From NCBI RefSeq assembly GCF_003286085.1, contig NW_020825298.1:7006001-7070000 (forward strand): DNA of 64,000 nt. The letters are read 5' to 3'. The number at the start of each line of letters is the position of its first letter. Positions within the stretch are counted from its first letter, which is position 1. The notes beneath the pieces are model-generated. The model worked only from the letters and a program-made list of their open reading frames with translations, was not told the origin of the DNA and made no database searches. This DNA comes from Drosophila persimilis. Its lineage: Eukaryota; Arthropoda; Insecta; Diptera; Drosophilidae. Position numbers and translations under genes: made by a program. Positions 34,341 to 45,589 of this stretch are shown piece after piece.

Positions 34341-35680
34341 GCCTGCTTTAAAGTACAAAGATTTCTGTTGCGGCCAGCAATTATTTTAGCCAGACCCCGC
34401 CACAAGTGGGAATTTCAAGTGAATTTTCTTGGCAGCCTCCTTTTTTGATAATTACGCACAAAAAAGAATTCTTTCTTTCCGTTGCTGCTGCTGCTGCTAG
34501 GAGAACGACTTCCTGCGTGAGCAAACATCCTGGAAAACATTTAACAAGCTCTTCTAAACCCACCTCCTACACCCCCGCCTCCCACCACCCACCACCCATC
34601 GCCCATCGCTTTTCTGTGGCTCAGACTACTTTGATGGCTACAGAGACTGTGTGTGTGTGTGTGCAATAATATAATGCCATGTAATAAGGAAGTAACATTT
34701 ACAAAAGCCAAATGCTTGCAACATCCAACACAAACATTGCATTCGTGTGAGTGTATCTGTGTGAGTGCTGCTTGTGTGGGAGTGGAGTATGTTTATGGGA
34801 AAGCGGTCGACGCGTGTAAATTGCAAAGAGTAAAATCTTGTAAAAGGCAAATTCCTTTCAAATGCAGCAGCAGCAACAGCAGCCAAAGGAGAACAGGAAA
34901 CACAGTAGTGGCAGAGGAGGCGAAGGCGAAGGCGGAGGATAGCAGGCGGCATGGCAGAACTACTTAAAGTTGCAAGGCACAAATAGGGATAAATGGGTAG
35001 ATATATTTGTATGTACATATATATATGATAAAATGTACACAGCGTTGCATTCAAGTTGACTTTCAGTAGTGTGTCATGCAACAAAAATCAAGAATGGGGG
35101 CGAAAGAACCAACCTCCTCCCACACGCATGGCTAGACAATGGGTTTTTACCTCTCTCCATAAAGAAAAGGATGGATTCTAAGCAAACTTTGTAGTTTTTT
35201 GTGTGTGTGTGTGTGTGTGTGTAGAACCTGCAACAACAATGGACATTTTTGTTGCAAGCTGCAAATTTGATTGAAGATATTTTGCAGGTGTTGAGTACCA
35301 GAGAGGATATGGCAGTGGTTACAGATAGAGAGAAGTGGCTAAGGAGGAGTAACCAGTAGCTGCCCAGGATGTGATGTGTGGTCAACTTGTTTGCTCCTTC
35401 TGTGCCCCAGAGTCCAGGCTTAGTCTTCCTTCTGCTGCTGGCTGTGGAGGACAGCTTCTCCAGGGGTTAGCCACAAAGTATTGCAATCTACATTCATTGC
35501 AAAATCCTTCAGATAATCCACAAATAATCTTGAGTTGAGAGATGAGAGAGCACGCCACTCCTGCTTGGCCAGAGCTCGCTCTTTACTTCGATTGGCCGCA
35601 TGCTTGAGAGCTAATACGAACAGGAATTTTTCAATTAATTTTTGTACTAGAAAATTTCTTTTTGAGTGGCTTACGGAGAA
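34341..35680. other. Non-coding spacer with microsatellites
   Basis: No gene supported. CTG run at 34482-34498, GT runs near 34646-34663 and 35201-35221, CAG run near 34865-34885. Confidence 0.45.
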
Positions 35681-35689
35681 AGAAAATAT

Positions 35690-35985
35690 TATATTAAGAC
35701 TATACAATGGCCAGGATGTTAGATGAGGCAACAGCAAACCGTCCTATGGCGGAGTTCTTTCTTGATGGGCGCCCATTCTTCGTCTCTGATTGCGGCCCTG
35801 CGGCCTACTCAACCTCGTCTGTTCGTCAATGCTGAGTCGGTCCCTAGAATTCAAAAACAAGAGCAGTCCATTTCAGTCTTCACAAGTAAAAGTCTTGGGC
35901 GACGCGCGGTCCCAAGAAACCAACAACAAAATACGCGACACTGAATAACGGGCCGCTGTGGGCTTGGACGAGGCGCAAAAAAGAA
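35690..35985 (+). repeat. Dispersed repeat H copy
   Basis: GAGTCGGTCCCTAGAATTC near 35833 and CGGTCCCAAGAAACCAACA at 35907, then AACAAAATACGCGACAC to 35941: the double signature also present at 3025-3320. The upstream CTATGGCGGAG..CTTCGTCTCTG and ACTATACAATGGCCAGGATG parts match the copies at 3040-3110 and 54433 respectively. About 300 bp; no coding capacity. Confidence 0.6.
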
Positions 35986-36880
35986 TAACTTTTCGGTCCC
36001 TCAACGTAGTACAGTTCTTGGCACACCAAAAATACTATTTAAAATTTATTTCTTATTTTTAGTCAATAATTTATGCCTTATAATTTTATTTCATTAAACC
36101 CCACCATATATTGTGTTTAAATTGTTACATTTTCTTTTTCACCAAAAAATTTATATTAAATATTTTAAATTTTTGCATTTCCTGTGAATTTTCTGCATTT
36201 GAATGTCCCCCAATTATTTTGACCACAAAGCACAGGACCTCCCGAGTGCTTGGGGGCGTTTGTGTGTGTGTGTGTGTTTGAGGGCCAGCAAACACTGGAC
36301 ACAATGAGAGAAGCAAGCACTCCACCTACACCGCCGCCCCCGAGGCGCATTGGCTTTCCGGCTAGCCCTTTTCTAGCTCAAGTGTTTGCATTTTACAACC
36401 ACACACACACGGACAGACAGACAGACAGACAGACGGATAGACGTACGTGTACCCTGCACAGACACTCCACAAAGCACTCACACAGAAGCAGCAAAAGCAG
36501 CAGCACAGAGTGAATGAACATGGGTGTAAGTGTCCTGAGAGTGAGTGCCCTGAACTGGGTCCCCTCTTCTTTTGTTGTTGTTGTTGTTGTCTGTGCGTTG
36601 GCATTTTTGTAGCAGAAAGCGAGGAAAGAGCTTAAGTGAAATGTAGCTGACCTAAGCTACAAAATAAACATAAAGAATATCTGAGAGACAGAGAGAGAAC
36701 CATCATGCCTTCCACCTAGAGCGAATGAGATGCTGCATGCTTGTATGATTGTCAAGGTCGAATCACACGCTCATACATTGTTTTTTTTTTTTTTGTTTTT
36801 TTGCTACCTTAACTAATAAATATTCATTGAAATTTACTAATCCAATGAAATTTGCCTCCCAACTTCTCCCTCAGGCAAGT
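35986..36880. other. Spacer upstream of the coding exon
   Basis: AT-rich to 36200, then GT (36258-36277), CA, five GACA tetramers (36411-36433), CAG near 36485-36505 and a T run (36780-36801). No gene seen. Confidence 0.5.
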
Positions 36881-36942
36881 TCTAAGCAATAAATACCAAA
36901 ACAATAAAACAGAAACCGAAATCGAAACCGAAACAAAAGCGA

Positions 36943-36950
36943 TATAAAAG
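36943..36950 (+). promoter_or_regulatory. Candidate TATA box upstream of coding exon 1
   Basis: TATAAAAG, about 190 bp before the start codon. A start of transcription near 36970-36975 would give a leader of about 160 nt rich in CAG, GAG and AAC words, as is common in flies. No strong initiator is seen at the expected spot. The alternative is that the leader is spliced from a distant exon to the acceptor at 37067-37068. Confidence 0.3.
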
Positions 36951-37053
36951 CAAATTTTGAACCGGAACACAGCGAGTACCAGAAGCGCAAACACAGCGAG
37001 TGTCAGCAGCAGAAAAAGAACGAGTACCAAAAGCTGAAAACAGAACGAGAACG

Positions 37054-37080
37054 AGTTTCTTTATGCAGGAACAATCGTAA
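37054..37080 (+). promoter_or_regulatory. Possible acceptor and five-codon upstream ORF
   Basis: GTTTCTTTATGCAG ends with AG at 37067-37068 and could be a 3' splice site for a distant 5' exon, though its pyrimidine tract is short. If not spliced, ATG at 37063 opens a five-codon upstream frame (MQEQS) ending at TAA 37078-37080, 54 bp before the main start. Splicing at this AG would remove that upstream ATG, so the two readings differ in translational control. Confidence 0.3.
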
Positions 37081-37134
37081 GGATATACCCGAACAAGCTA
37101 GAGAGAGAGAGAAACTAAAAGATCGCTCGAAACA

Positions 37135-37889
37135 ATGCTGAGTTCTTTAGATGCTTTGGCTGGTAAGATAGCCACAGCCACGCCTGGAACGGGTGCCGTC
37201 ACGGCGCCCAGTGCTGGTGGTAACAGCAAACCGGCCCAGAGTCTGCACCATCACCATCATCATCTGGACTACGACTATTCGGCGGTGGAGATTGAACCGC
37301 CCGCCGAGCAGCTGGCCAATTCGCCGCGTAACGAGCGAGAGAGACTGCAACAGGCGCAGCAGTCGTACGAGCAGCAGGCCCAGGCCGAGCTGGAGTTTGG
37401 CCTGGCCGAGGTCACCAGTTGCCACAAGCTAACCCAATTGAAGAGCGCTACCAGTCTGCATCACCCGCATTCGCAGGGCCAGCAGCAGCAGCAGCCGCAA
37501 CAGCAGCAACAGCAACAGCAACAACAGCATACTGCCAGCAATCAAGGCGGCAGGACAATGACACAGAGTCGTCATCCGCATCATCATCATTTGAACCATC
37601 ATCATGCGCCGCACCATCATCCCTATCAGCGGCATCGCCCCAGCTCGCCGCCACAGACGCCCTATCAGCAGCAATTGTCCCAGCTAGTGGCCCTGCAAGA
37701 TCATCATGAGCTGCTCCAGTCGCAGCAGGAGCTCTTCCACAAGCAGCTGGCCAATATGCAGGAGTACCAGCGAGAGCGAGAGCGCGAAAGGGAGCGAGAA
37801 CGTGATAGGGAACACAGGGAACGGAACAATTTCATCGATAACAGCGATTACGATTCCCAGCATGAGTTCAAAATTTGCCTGAGGGATAG
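37135..37889 (+). CDS. Coding exon 1 of an unidentified His/Gln-rich protein gene
   Basis: The start ATG has a good fly context (AAACAATG) and an in-frame TAG at 37099-37101, which bars extension upstream if unspliced. The exon encodes 251 full codons. Visible parts: a short Ala/Thr/Gly-rich start (1-35), poly-His (38-43), an acidic/Gln stretch that may form a helix (60-95), poly-Gln (116-131), a His-rich region (147-166), a Pro/Ser segment with SSPPQTP (170-176), a Gln-rich predicted helix (178-212), an Arg-Glu alternating run (213-230), and a non-repetitive end (NNFIDNSDYDSQHEFKICL). No membrane segment, signal peptide or known domain. Codon choice is strongly G/C-ending in contrast to the flanks. 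The exon ends CTGAGGGATAG|GTGAGTG, a strong donor in phase 2. Low-complexity His/Gln N-termini are typical of fly neuronal and regulatory proteins; I do not recognise the gene. Confidence 0.9.
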
Positions 37890-38160
37890 GTGAGTGCGAG
37901 TGAGATAACACAAACACACCCACACACTCACACCAAACAGTTTCCCCACTAAAAAGTCATTGCATTTATGTGTCATGTGTCTAACTGTACCAAAAAAAAC
38001 GTGCCTGTAACTGTACTAACTATACCGTTCACTATCTTGTGTTTCATTTATCATTTAATTTATAAACTAGGGGGCAAGACCCCTGCACACTCGCTTCTTT
38101 TGTGCGTCAACCGCTGTTACAATAGAGAGATGTATTTATTGGAACCCTATTGTTACGGTA
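37890..38160 (+). other. Start of intron 1
   Basis: Begins GTGAGTGCGAGTGAG after the exon, then a CA-rich stretch. The intron is inferred to run to 55452, about 17.6 kb, on the match of phase and frame with the exon there. Everything listed between these positions would be intronic for that transcript. Confidence 0.6.
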
Positions 38161-38164
38161 GCTC

Positions 38165-38425
38165 TGGTGAACGCACATGATCAGTGATAATGATCAGCAG
38201 AAAAGGAGCGTTAAAATAGTACGATACATGATACATTGGCTTTTATCGATAGCTGGCAAATCGATTGTGAGTCAAGACAAAAAAGAGGTCAAAAATTTCA
38301 AGAAAAATGTATCAAATGCCTTTACCAGAACTGCAAAAACATGATAACTGATACCTAACACATGATCACTGATACATTGTTCTAGTGAATTCGATGTATC
38401 GATGGCACCACCGATACTTTAACAG
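38165..38425. promoter_or_regulatory. Cluster of TGATCA / TGATAC / ATCGAT words in intron 1
   Basis: CACATGATCAGTGATAATGA near 38174 and CACATGATCACTGATACATT near 38359 are near-repeats about 185 bp apart; further TGATACA, ATGATAAC and ATCGAT words lie between and after. TTATCGATAGC at 38243 fits the DRE (TATCGATA) core of fly proliferation-gene promoters loosely. This could be a regulatory cluster or the remains of a small inverted-repeat element. Confidence 0.3.
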
Positions 38426-39330
38426 CTTCACTTATAAACCAAGCAAAATGTGAACATTCTAATTTGCATTACCATTTTTTTTGTGGCATCGCATGTTTGC
38501 ATGCAGGAAAATTATGGTCTTTACAAAAAAACCAACTTAATTCATTAGCTAAAATCAACCAGAAGCCGTATAATTATGGAAATTTAAGGCATTTATAAAA
38601 CAACTAGTCCATTACCAGACAGGGAAAACCCATTAACAAATCTGGAGTGGGCCTAAACCATTGAAAGTTAAGTGAAAATGGAGAGCGAGAGCCTTAACAT
38701 GAGGGTAGAATATGCTTTTTGAAGCCCATGCCGTGCCGCGCCATTCTCTAGGACACTTCAATTCCTTGGCTCAATCGCTCTGCTGTCATGTTTTGTGGCA
38801 TCTTCAGTGTGAACACACGTCAGGAAATCAAAATCCTTAGAGAACACGCACCTTAGTAACGCCTCGAAGCGAGGCATGCAACAGCAAACAAAAATAATAT
38901 AAAACATTTGTAATTTTTGGCCAAACGAAAATGTCACGTGACAAATTGCTGCTGGGTAAATTGTGCTCAAGAAAAGCAAAGAAAAAAGGGGAATTTCCCC
39001 CAAAAACCAGATGCTTGACACGAACACCCGTCCAACGACACACACACGACAGGCGGCCTTATTATACATATCTCTGCTGGGTCTTAACTAATTTAATGTG
39101 TAATATCATTTGACATATTGTTCCATGTTCCCCTGGCCTTTTGATTTGTGGCTATGAGAAGGGTTTCCTGTTATTCACGATATTCTTAGGCCATTTCTAA
39201 CGAACTTCTGGCTCCTGGCTCCTTCACACATGCAAATAGTGTGGCGCCTACACGAGGCGCCCTTTTGACACTACCTACACCATTTCTGGTGTTTCCCAAC
39301 TTATTTTTGTGCCACATGAAAGCTAAGAAA
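38426..39330. other. Intronic spacer
   Basis: No exon, repeat family or regulatory cluster recognised. A CA tract near 39036-39046 and scattered open frames with no splice context. Confidence 0.4.
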
Positions 39331-39334
39331 GTTT

Positions 39335-39590
39335 TAACCACTAGTGATGGGTGCGGAATAAATAAATAAATTGAAGGAAGATATTTTCTGAATAAGCAGA
39401 CACATAGAGAATGGTCATATCTATTAGATTGCCAAATCTCATTACTATCGGAGCATTATTATAACCAGAATGAGGAAAAAACATATGTAGCTTGGCTCTT
39501 TGAACACCTGGCTTTCGAACAAAATGCATGCTAGAGCCACCCAGTTTTCAGTGCCTACTTTTAGGCTGCAAGGATAGCTTTTTGGATAGC
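39335..39590 (-). mobile_element. DINE-1-like fragment
   Basis: Read on the minus strand: GAAAGCCAGGTGTTCAAAGA, then CATTCTGGTTATAATAATGC, then GGCAATCTAATAGATATGAC and ATTCTCTATGTGTCTGC. The last two match GCAATCTAATAGATATGGTC and TTATCTATGATTCTGCG at about 17240-17277 of the nearly full element. TTTTCAGTGCCTACTTTTAG at about 39546 is shared with 27430. Confidence 0.55.
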
Positions 39591-39869
39591 TTCGGTGATA
39601 CTGTTCCAGCCTTTGATCTCACGATCCAATCACGCGTTCATCTCTGGCCCACATTTACGCGCTCGATAAAAAGCCCAAGAAAAGAAAACATGGCATAAAT
39701 ATTTTATTACCCACTGTGTGCGACATTTTATGTTTATTGTTTTGCCAATTTACACAACTGTTGTTGCCTATTTTTGGGTGGCCCCCTTTCGTTGCCGACA
39801 TTTTATGGCTATTTTAAAAAGCTTTGACATTTGCGTGCCTCAAATTGCGGGCAAAAGGCAAATACCAAA

Positions 39870-40100
39870 TCGTTCATTGACTTTAAAGCGCGTGCTGCAA
39901 TGCAATTAGCTTCAGGGCGGGGGAAATGATGTTGCATTTGCATGTGGCGGCGGTGGCATACACCGAAATGTGGCAATTAGTGTGGCTCGGGGGAGGCACA
40001 GACGGACCTCTGCGCCCGCCGACTGATGAGCCAGAGATATAATACAAATCGTCATCAGGGGGCGCTGCGCATATAATAATTACGTAAATCCCATGCCCAA
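39870..40100. promoter_or_regulatory. Possible regulatory segment with POU octamer
   Basis: ATTTGCAT at 39936-39943 is a perfect POU octamer, next to CAATTAG and TGCAATTAG homeodomain-type words and G-rich stretches in intron 1. Suggestive only. Confidence 0.2.
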
Positions 40101-41560
40101 AGGCGGAATTATCTTTGATGAAAGTGAAATGCAAAAATTACCCGGTTTTTCTAATGCGCGACAAAATAAACAACAAAATATACCAAAACAAAGCAATAAA
40201 ACAAACCGCTGGCAACGAACGTTAAACAAATAGAAATTGAAAACAAAACTCTGAGAGGTTTTTCATTTATTAAAGTGGCCCTGAGTGGGGGCGTCTCCGT
40301 GGACTGTGGGATGAGATGTGCTTTGGACACGTAAGCAAATATCCCTGCATGTTTGAGCAGGGCGGAAGAAGCCTTTGTCTGTGGATGAATGTGTGTACAG
40401 TGACAATGGAATGCGTGAGCAAAAGGAAACCGAATGCAGAATGGGAAATGCATGCCTGGATTGGAGGCTACATGAATGTTAAAAATACCCTAGATGTGGA
40501 TATGATGTGGATTTAAAAGCAGAGAAAAATGGAGCAATTATATTAAGAAGGTTTTTGAACGATAGGAGTCCCCCAATCTCTTCCAGTGTAGCTTAGCAGT
40601 TAAGGGTGGGTTTTCAAGTCTGGCTTGAACTTCCCCTCACTCCCATTATCCCAATCTCTCCTCCAGGGAGATTTAACCATCCTTAGATAGCGCTATTGAC
40701 TTTTTCCGATGGATGTTGGATTAAGGTGATTTACTTGTTATGTGGTGTCTTTACCGCATCTGCTCTCTTTCGAGGACCATCCGTGCTAGCGTACAGAACG
40801 TTAAACGTTTGCTATCTCTTTCTAGCCCATGTCTCTCTGAGACGAACGAGTATGTGGATGGTCCTCACCACAGCGGACGACACACATCACGGCCGCAAGG
40901 ACACGTGATATCTGTTCGCACTGATTATCGTCTTGATACACTTTCTATAGTCTTTCCAACAAATGAAAGAGCGGCTCAAGGCTCAGGCAAAGGTACTCTC
41001 TGTTCTGTTCTGTTCTGCTCTGTTCTCTTCTCTTTTTTCTCATTCTTTGTGTCCCCCAAAGGGGTAGGCAGCAAGAACCAGAAAGCAATTGAAAAGAATG
41101 CTGCCCTGTTCTGCTGGCTGTGCTTTAGAAAAACAACAACAAGAGCACACCTACACATCAGCTGTGCGCGCTCTCTTCCACACTCTTCGCTTTCAGTGTA
41201 TGTGTGTGTGTGTGGGTCTATTTATAACCCAAACCCAGAGTTGCATTTCACTTTACAGCATTCCCTGCGTTTGTTTCATTTCAATTGTTGCTGCTTCTGC
41301 TTTTTGCTGTTGTTTTTGCCCTTTTCTTTTTTGCTCTTGCTGTTGTTTGCTCAGCCTGCCCCATGCCCCATGCAACATGCTCTTGCCTAGCCAGTATCCT
41401 GGCCTGGTCTGCTCTGGTGCTCCGCGGTGGGATCCGTGTGACCCAGCCAAAGCTAATTTAGCTGCAGGCTCAGGGCCAGTCAAGGATAACCCACTGAGTG
41501 GAGCCCACCTCGCGACGTTTTTGTTGTTGTTTATTTTCTGTGGCTTCCCTTAGTTCCACG
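40101..41560. other. Intronic spacer
   Basis: No exon supported. A segment near 40590 (GTAGCTTAGCAGTTAAGG) resembles a tRNA A box but lacks a B box. CTGTT repeats at 40999-41030 and a GT run at 41200-41216. The 216-codon frame 40740-41390 (+) crosses these low-complexity tracts. Confidence 0.4.
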
Positions 41561-41591
41561 CCACTCGACGAATGAAAGAGAGGGTATATTA

Positions 41592-41835
41592 GGTTCGTTG
41601 CCATTCAGGTAACAGGCAGATGATGGTAGCGCTTTTGAGTCTATCTTCTGGGCTTTGTGCGCCGTCTCCAAGCGATGCATGATCTGCTCCAGCTGGCTCT
41701 TCACCTGGACAATGGTTTCCTCGGGGTGCTTCTCGATGGTCTCCAGCTTGTTGCTTTTGAAGGTTCGTTGAACAGGAACTCGTTCTTCTCCATCAGCTCG
41801 TAACACTCGCTTTCTTCCTTAGCTTTTCTACAAAG
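41592..41835 (-). pseudogene. Frameshifted fragment of an unidentified coiled-coil protein gene
   Basis: Read on the minus strand. One frame gives ..RKAKEESECYELMEKNEFLF (about 41827-41770), then a one-base shift near 41765 leads to another frame, ..KSNKLETIEKHPEETIVQV.., continuing KSQLEQIMHRLETAHKAQKI to about 41640. Codons are almost all G/C-ending (CTG, GAG, AAG, CAG, ATC), unlike surrounding intron DNA, and the heptad-like Leu/Ile spacing suggests an alpha-helical coiled coil. No start codon or splice sites were found, so it is a relic: about 75 codons, broken by a frameshift, in intron 1 and antisense to it. The parent gene is not recognised. A sequencing error at the shift would leave it a possible exon of an antisense gene. 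Confidence 0.55.
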
Positions 41836-41905
41836 ACACTGTATTTGGCTGTTGGTTCTTCAGACCGTAATTCAAGCCTCGCTTCTGGCTTCTGGGGACC
41901 GACTT
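41836..41905 (-). repeat. Dispersed repeat H fragment adjoining the gene fragment
   Basis: On the minus strand GTCGGTCCCCAGAAGCCAGA (41903-41884) is followed by CGGTCTGAAGAACCAACAGC and CAAATACAGTG (to 41836), a diverged double H signature. It ends directly where the coding-like fragment begins, so the two may have moved together. Confidence 0.45.
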
Positions 41906-42780
41906 AGCTGCAATATCTGGGTCATGTATAGGCCTTAATATCCCATACAACAATCCCAGTAGTGGGTATCTTGAAGGTCGTTTCACCCCGCTCCTAGTTG
42001 TGTTTTGTTTTAGTGAAATCGAAATCAGACCAGCACCATATGCATTCATTCATCTCTCTCTCTCTCTCTGGGTCTCTGTCTGTATAAGTAAGGCAGCGGC
42101 AGGGTTGAGAGCCACTGGCGTTTGTCCCGTGTTCCGTGTTTGCCATTTGCATAGTTGCAACTCTGAGCCGGGCTCAGGGCAAACTGGGCATCTGTATTAG
42201 CCATAGCCATGGCCATGGCAATGTGTGTGTCTGCATACTTTTCACCTTTATTGTTTTATAAAAATTTTATTTTCCAAAAAAATATGTTAAATATTTGTGC
42301 AGAGTAGGAGTTTTGGGAGTTTGGGAGTGGGCGTGTGGCAGTGGGAGCGGCATCTGGTCTCTCATTGTTGATGCCCGTTTGGCGAAAATTTGTTATTTAA
42401 ATAAAAAATAGAAAGTTGCATATAAATTACATGCATGAGTTATGTTTTGCCCGTTGGCTGCAGTTTCCGGGGGCTAGAGAGAGAATTCTCTGAAAATATT
42501 TGCGCATACATAAAATTGTTTCATTTGGTATCTGTATCTGGAATGTTTGAAGATTCCAGGGCAGCTAACGAATCTCAACGTATTAAATTTGCTGGCATTC
42601 CTTTTTCGTAAAATATTTGGAAATATATTAAATTGCTTTGGGGGCAATTACCTGTAATAAATAATACAACTAAAAATACGAAATATGCCAAATTTGTATT
42701 TTTAATTTACGGGCAGCGAGAATGTTGCTATTTGTTTACAGCTTGTTGAATTTAAACACTAAAAATAATAAAGAAAATTT
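41906..42780. other. Intronic spacer
   Basis: CT repeats at 42054-42078. No exon or repeat family recognised in the rest. Confidence 0.4.
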
Positions 42781-42824
42781 GATTGTTGAAATTCATGTTC
42801 GGATTTTTTAAAATATTTTTTTCT

Positions 42825-43035
42825 TGGATTTTTACACCTGGTACTCAAAGAGCTTCGGGGTATATTATGTTCGAAAAACAGGTTGTCTGTCGTTTGGCTC
42901 TTTGAACACCTGGCTTTCTGTTTCATTAATGCAAGAGCAATGCGATTTTCTGGATGCATAGATGCAGGTTCATTTTCGATATATAGCAGCTACTGAGTAC
43001 AGGGTATTTTAGTGTCGTTTCGACTGGTTTTAAAT
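42825..43035 (-). mobile_element. DINE-1-like fragment
   Basis: GGCTCTTTGAACACCTGGCT at about 42896 is the exact word of the fragment at 39498. A second, diverged ACACCTGGTACTCAAAGAGC sits 60 bp before it. Toward 43000 the text ACAGGGTATTTTAGTGTCG resembles the end sequence of such elements. Confidence 0.45.
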
Positions 43036-45000
43036 CCGCTCATGCGTATGTCATTGAAGGAAAGATAGCCAAAATTTAAATAAAATACCTAAAATATTGT
43101 TCGAGTGAAAGAATGTTGCACTCAAATACATAGTTGAATATTTGGTTAGATTTATTTTAATTTTGTTTTTGCTGTTGCTGTTAATTGTATGATGCACTAC
43201 AAAATTTTCAAATTATTTTTATTTAAATGTTGAATTGAATATATTTTAACAGCTACTATGTGTAGTACGTAGTTTTTAATGTGAAATTCAGATTAAATCG
43301 GAAACTGTTCGCATAGACAAAATTATTAATAAATTTGTGCTTCTTACAGAAAAAACATTTAATTTTACATTAAATTCCATATATATTTGGAATGTGTACT
43401 AATTTCCAACAAAAAAAAACCTGTTAAAATCCTAATTTAGTGACCAAAAATAACAAAAAACTAATAAACTTTCCTCCCACAATTTTGTGTTGTTTTTCTC
43501 TAAATATTTTACTTGTTCACTTGATTTTTCACTTAATATTATTTATTAATAAACAATTTTCCCCTGTTACTAATTGGGCCACAAATTGTGGCACTAAATT
43601 ATGAAACACAGAATGCAAAAAAAAATGTATACAAAATTTACTGAATGTGTGCCAAAAATATGGTATATTAAAGTAAAGTTTTTGGCGATGGCGAAAAATT
43701 ACATTTCCAATTTTAATGAGGGGTCATCGAATAAACAAATAACACGAAAACAGCTTCAAACATGGGAAAATAAATTTTATGTAATTTGTTAAGCAGAAAC
43801 AGAAAATCCGGGCAGGGCAGGGCAGGGCTTCGGCCATTATCCTTTTATTTTCACTGGACTTTTGTTGCTGCTCTTTGGGGTTTTGGGTGGGGGGTTCTTT
43901 TTTGTTTGTTGCTGCAGGAGTATTCAAGTGCGGTTTGTTCCCTGGAAAATAACTCAGCTCGTTAACTGCACAAATAACATGTCAGCACTTTTCCTTTTCT
44001 CTCGTTCCGGGGCTGCCGGCCGCAAATTTGCGGAGTCCCCCGTTCGGTTCACTTTTCGGTCGGTCTGGCCATCATTACTCAAGAGTCCTTAAAGTCAGGG
44101 CAAATAAAAAATAATAAAAAAAAGGAAAGAAAGAAAGGGAGCACACGAGCGCGAGCACGAGCACATCCATGGCGCTCTCTGAAGTGGTTAAGTCAAATAA
44201 AACAGAGTTCCAGTTCTCGCTCTCTTCCTGTGTGTGTGTGTGTCTGTGTGTGTGTTTTTTTAATGCCTGACCAAATGTATTAATCACACACTCCACGAAA
44301 GACCCTCCGGTCTGCAAAGTTTTCCCTTTGGCACAACGCACATACCATATATCGATGAACCCTCCAAATCAATAACTAAAGGTCCCCACCGTACTGCAAG
44401 AGAGCGAAAAAAAAAAAATTAGTAAATGAAACTGCTCCAAATGTTGATTTTTGCCTTCTTGTTTTTTAGTCCATTTTGTGGTTCCTCTACTGGTCAGCAA
44501 ATAAAAAAGAATGAATGGTGCGGGAGGGATACCAAATAAAATAAAATATAAAGCAATAAAAAAAGGTCGTTCGGGTGGGGGAGAAGTGAAAAGTGAAAGC
44601 AGCCGCAGTTGTCGGTTTTGGGAGGAAGCATTAATAAAATGGGCGCCGCTTGGTAACCCATAGTTTTTTTTACACGATACCCTATGTGGGGTTATATGCT
44701 GCAAGGGCACAGAATATGCTTAAAATGTATATATTTTAATATAGTTTTCCCCTTTTTTTAGGCTTGATATGCACCATAAGAGAAATTGCTGTATGAAATT
44801 CCCATATTGTAGGGTATTCATTTAGTCGACTCTCTCAGGCCTCACACAAAAATCCAAGCTCTTTTCATATGTGTGTTTTTTTATTCCTTTACTTTTCCAT
44901 TTCTATCGCTTGCAAGCGCCTCGAAAATTGCGGTTAGTTTTTGGGCTCTCCTTCTCCTCCCTAAACCATTTTTTGGTGTTTGCTTTCTGCTATATGCTCT
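43036..45000. other. Intronic spacer, mostly AT-rich
   Basis: No exon supported. Holds GGCAG repeats near 43811-43826, a GT run at 44230-44253, and A-rich homopolymers near 44408. Confidence 0.4.
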
Positions 45001-45406
45001 CCTCCGCTCCCGCGCTCTCTCTCTATCTCTCTTTTTGTGAGTGTCGGTATGTTGTTTGTGTAACTGCGTTTGCGGTTTTCAGAATGCGCTGCTCAATGGC
45101 AAAACAAAAGCTGGAAAGCTGTGCGCTCGCTCTCGCTCTCCTACTCCATATCTCTCACGCTCCCTTTCCTTTTTCCTCTTTCCTTTTCCACTTCTTAAAT
45201 CTACTACTCGGCAGACCGGCACAAGCTGTGGCCTGCCGTCTATGTCCTATGTTATTTTCTGCTGCTTCGTCCGCTGGTGCTCTGCTGCGTTTTCTACTGC
45301 TGCTGCTGCGTCTATCAAGGACACGAGAAGTTTTCCATCGATTCATTTGAGATAGAAGCGACTGCAAACAGTACAAATTTTTGGCACAGAAATCACTCGA
45401 ATGTAT

Positions 45407-45414
45407 TATAAAAG
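45407..45414 (+). promoter_or_regulatory. Candidate TATA box downstream of a CT-rich tract
   Basis: TATAAAAG with a CT/CTG-rich tract upstream (45000-45310). A start would be expected near 45437; no initiator motif or consensus donor is apparent there, so support is weak. Confidence 0.2.
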
Positions 45415-45589
45415 GTCGTATTCAGGGTGGTTTAGCTATCTATTAACCAAAAGCTACCGTGATTAGTATATATTTTAATATTAAATTACACAAATATATG
45501 TATCCGTGTTGATACGTGCTGTCTGACAACTAAAACTGACTCGGTTTTCAAGTGAGACACTCCAAAAGCGACGCTGAAAAAGGTGCCGT

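Noticed and set aside
40585-40650. tRNA-like text GTAGCTTAGCAGTTAAGG
   Set aside because: Fits an A box loosely, but there is no B box or foldable cloverleaf downstream.
40740-41390. 216-codon plus-strand frame
   Set aside because: Crosses CTGTT, GT and CTGC low-complexity tracts; no codon bias or splice sites.
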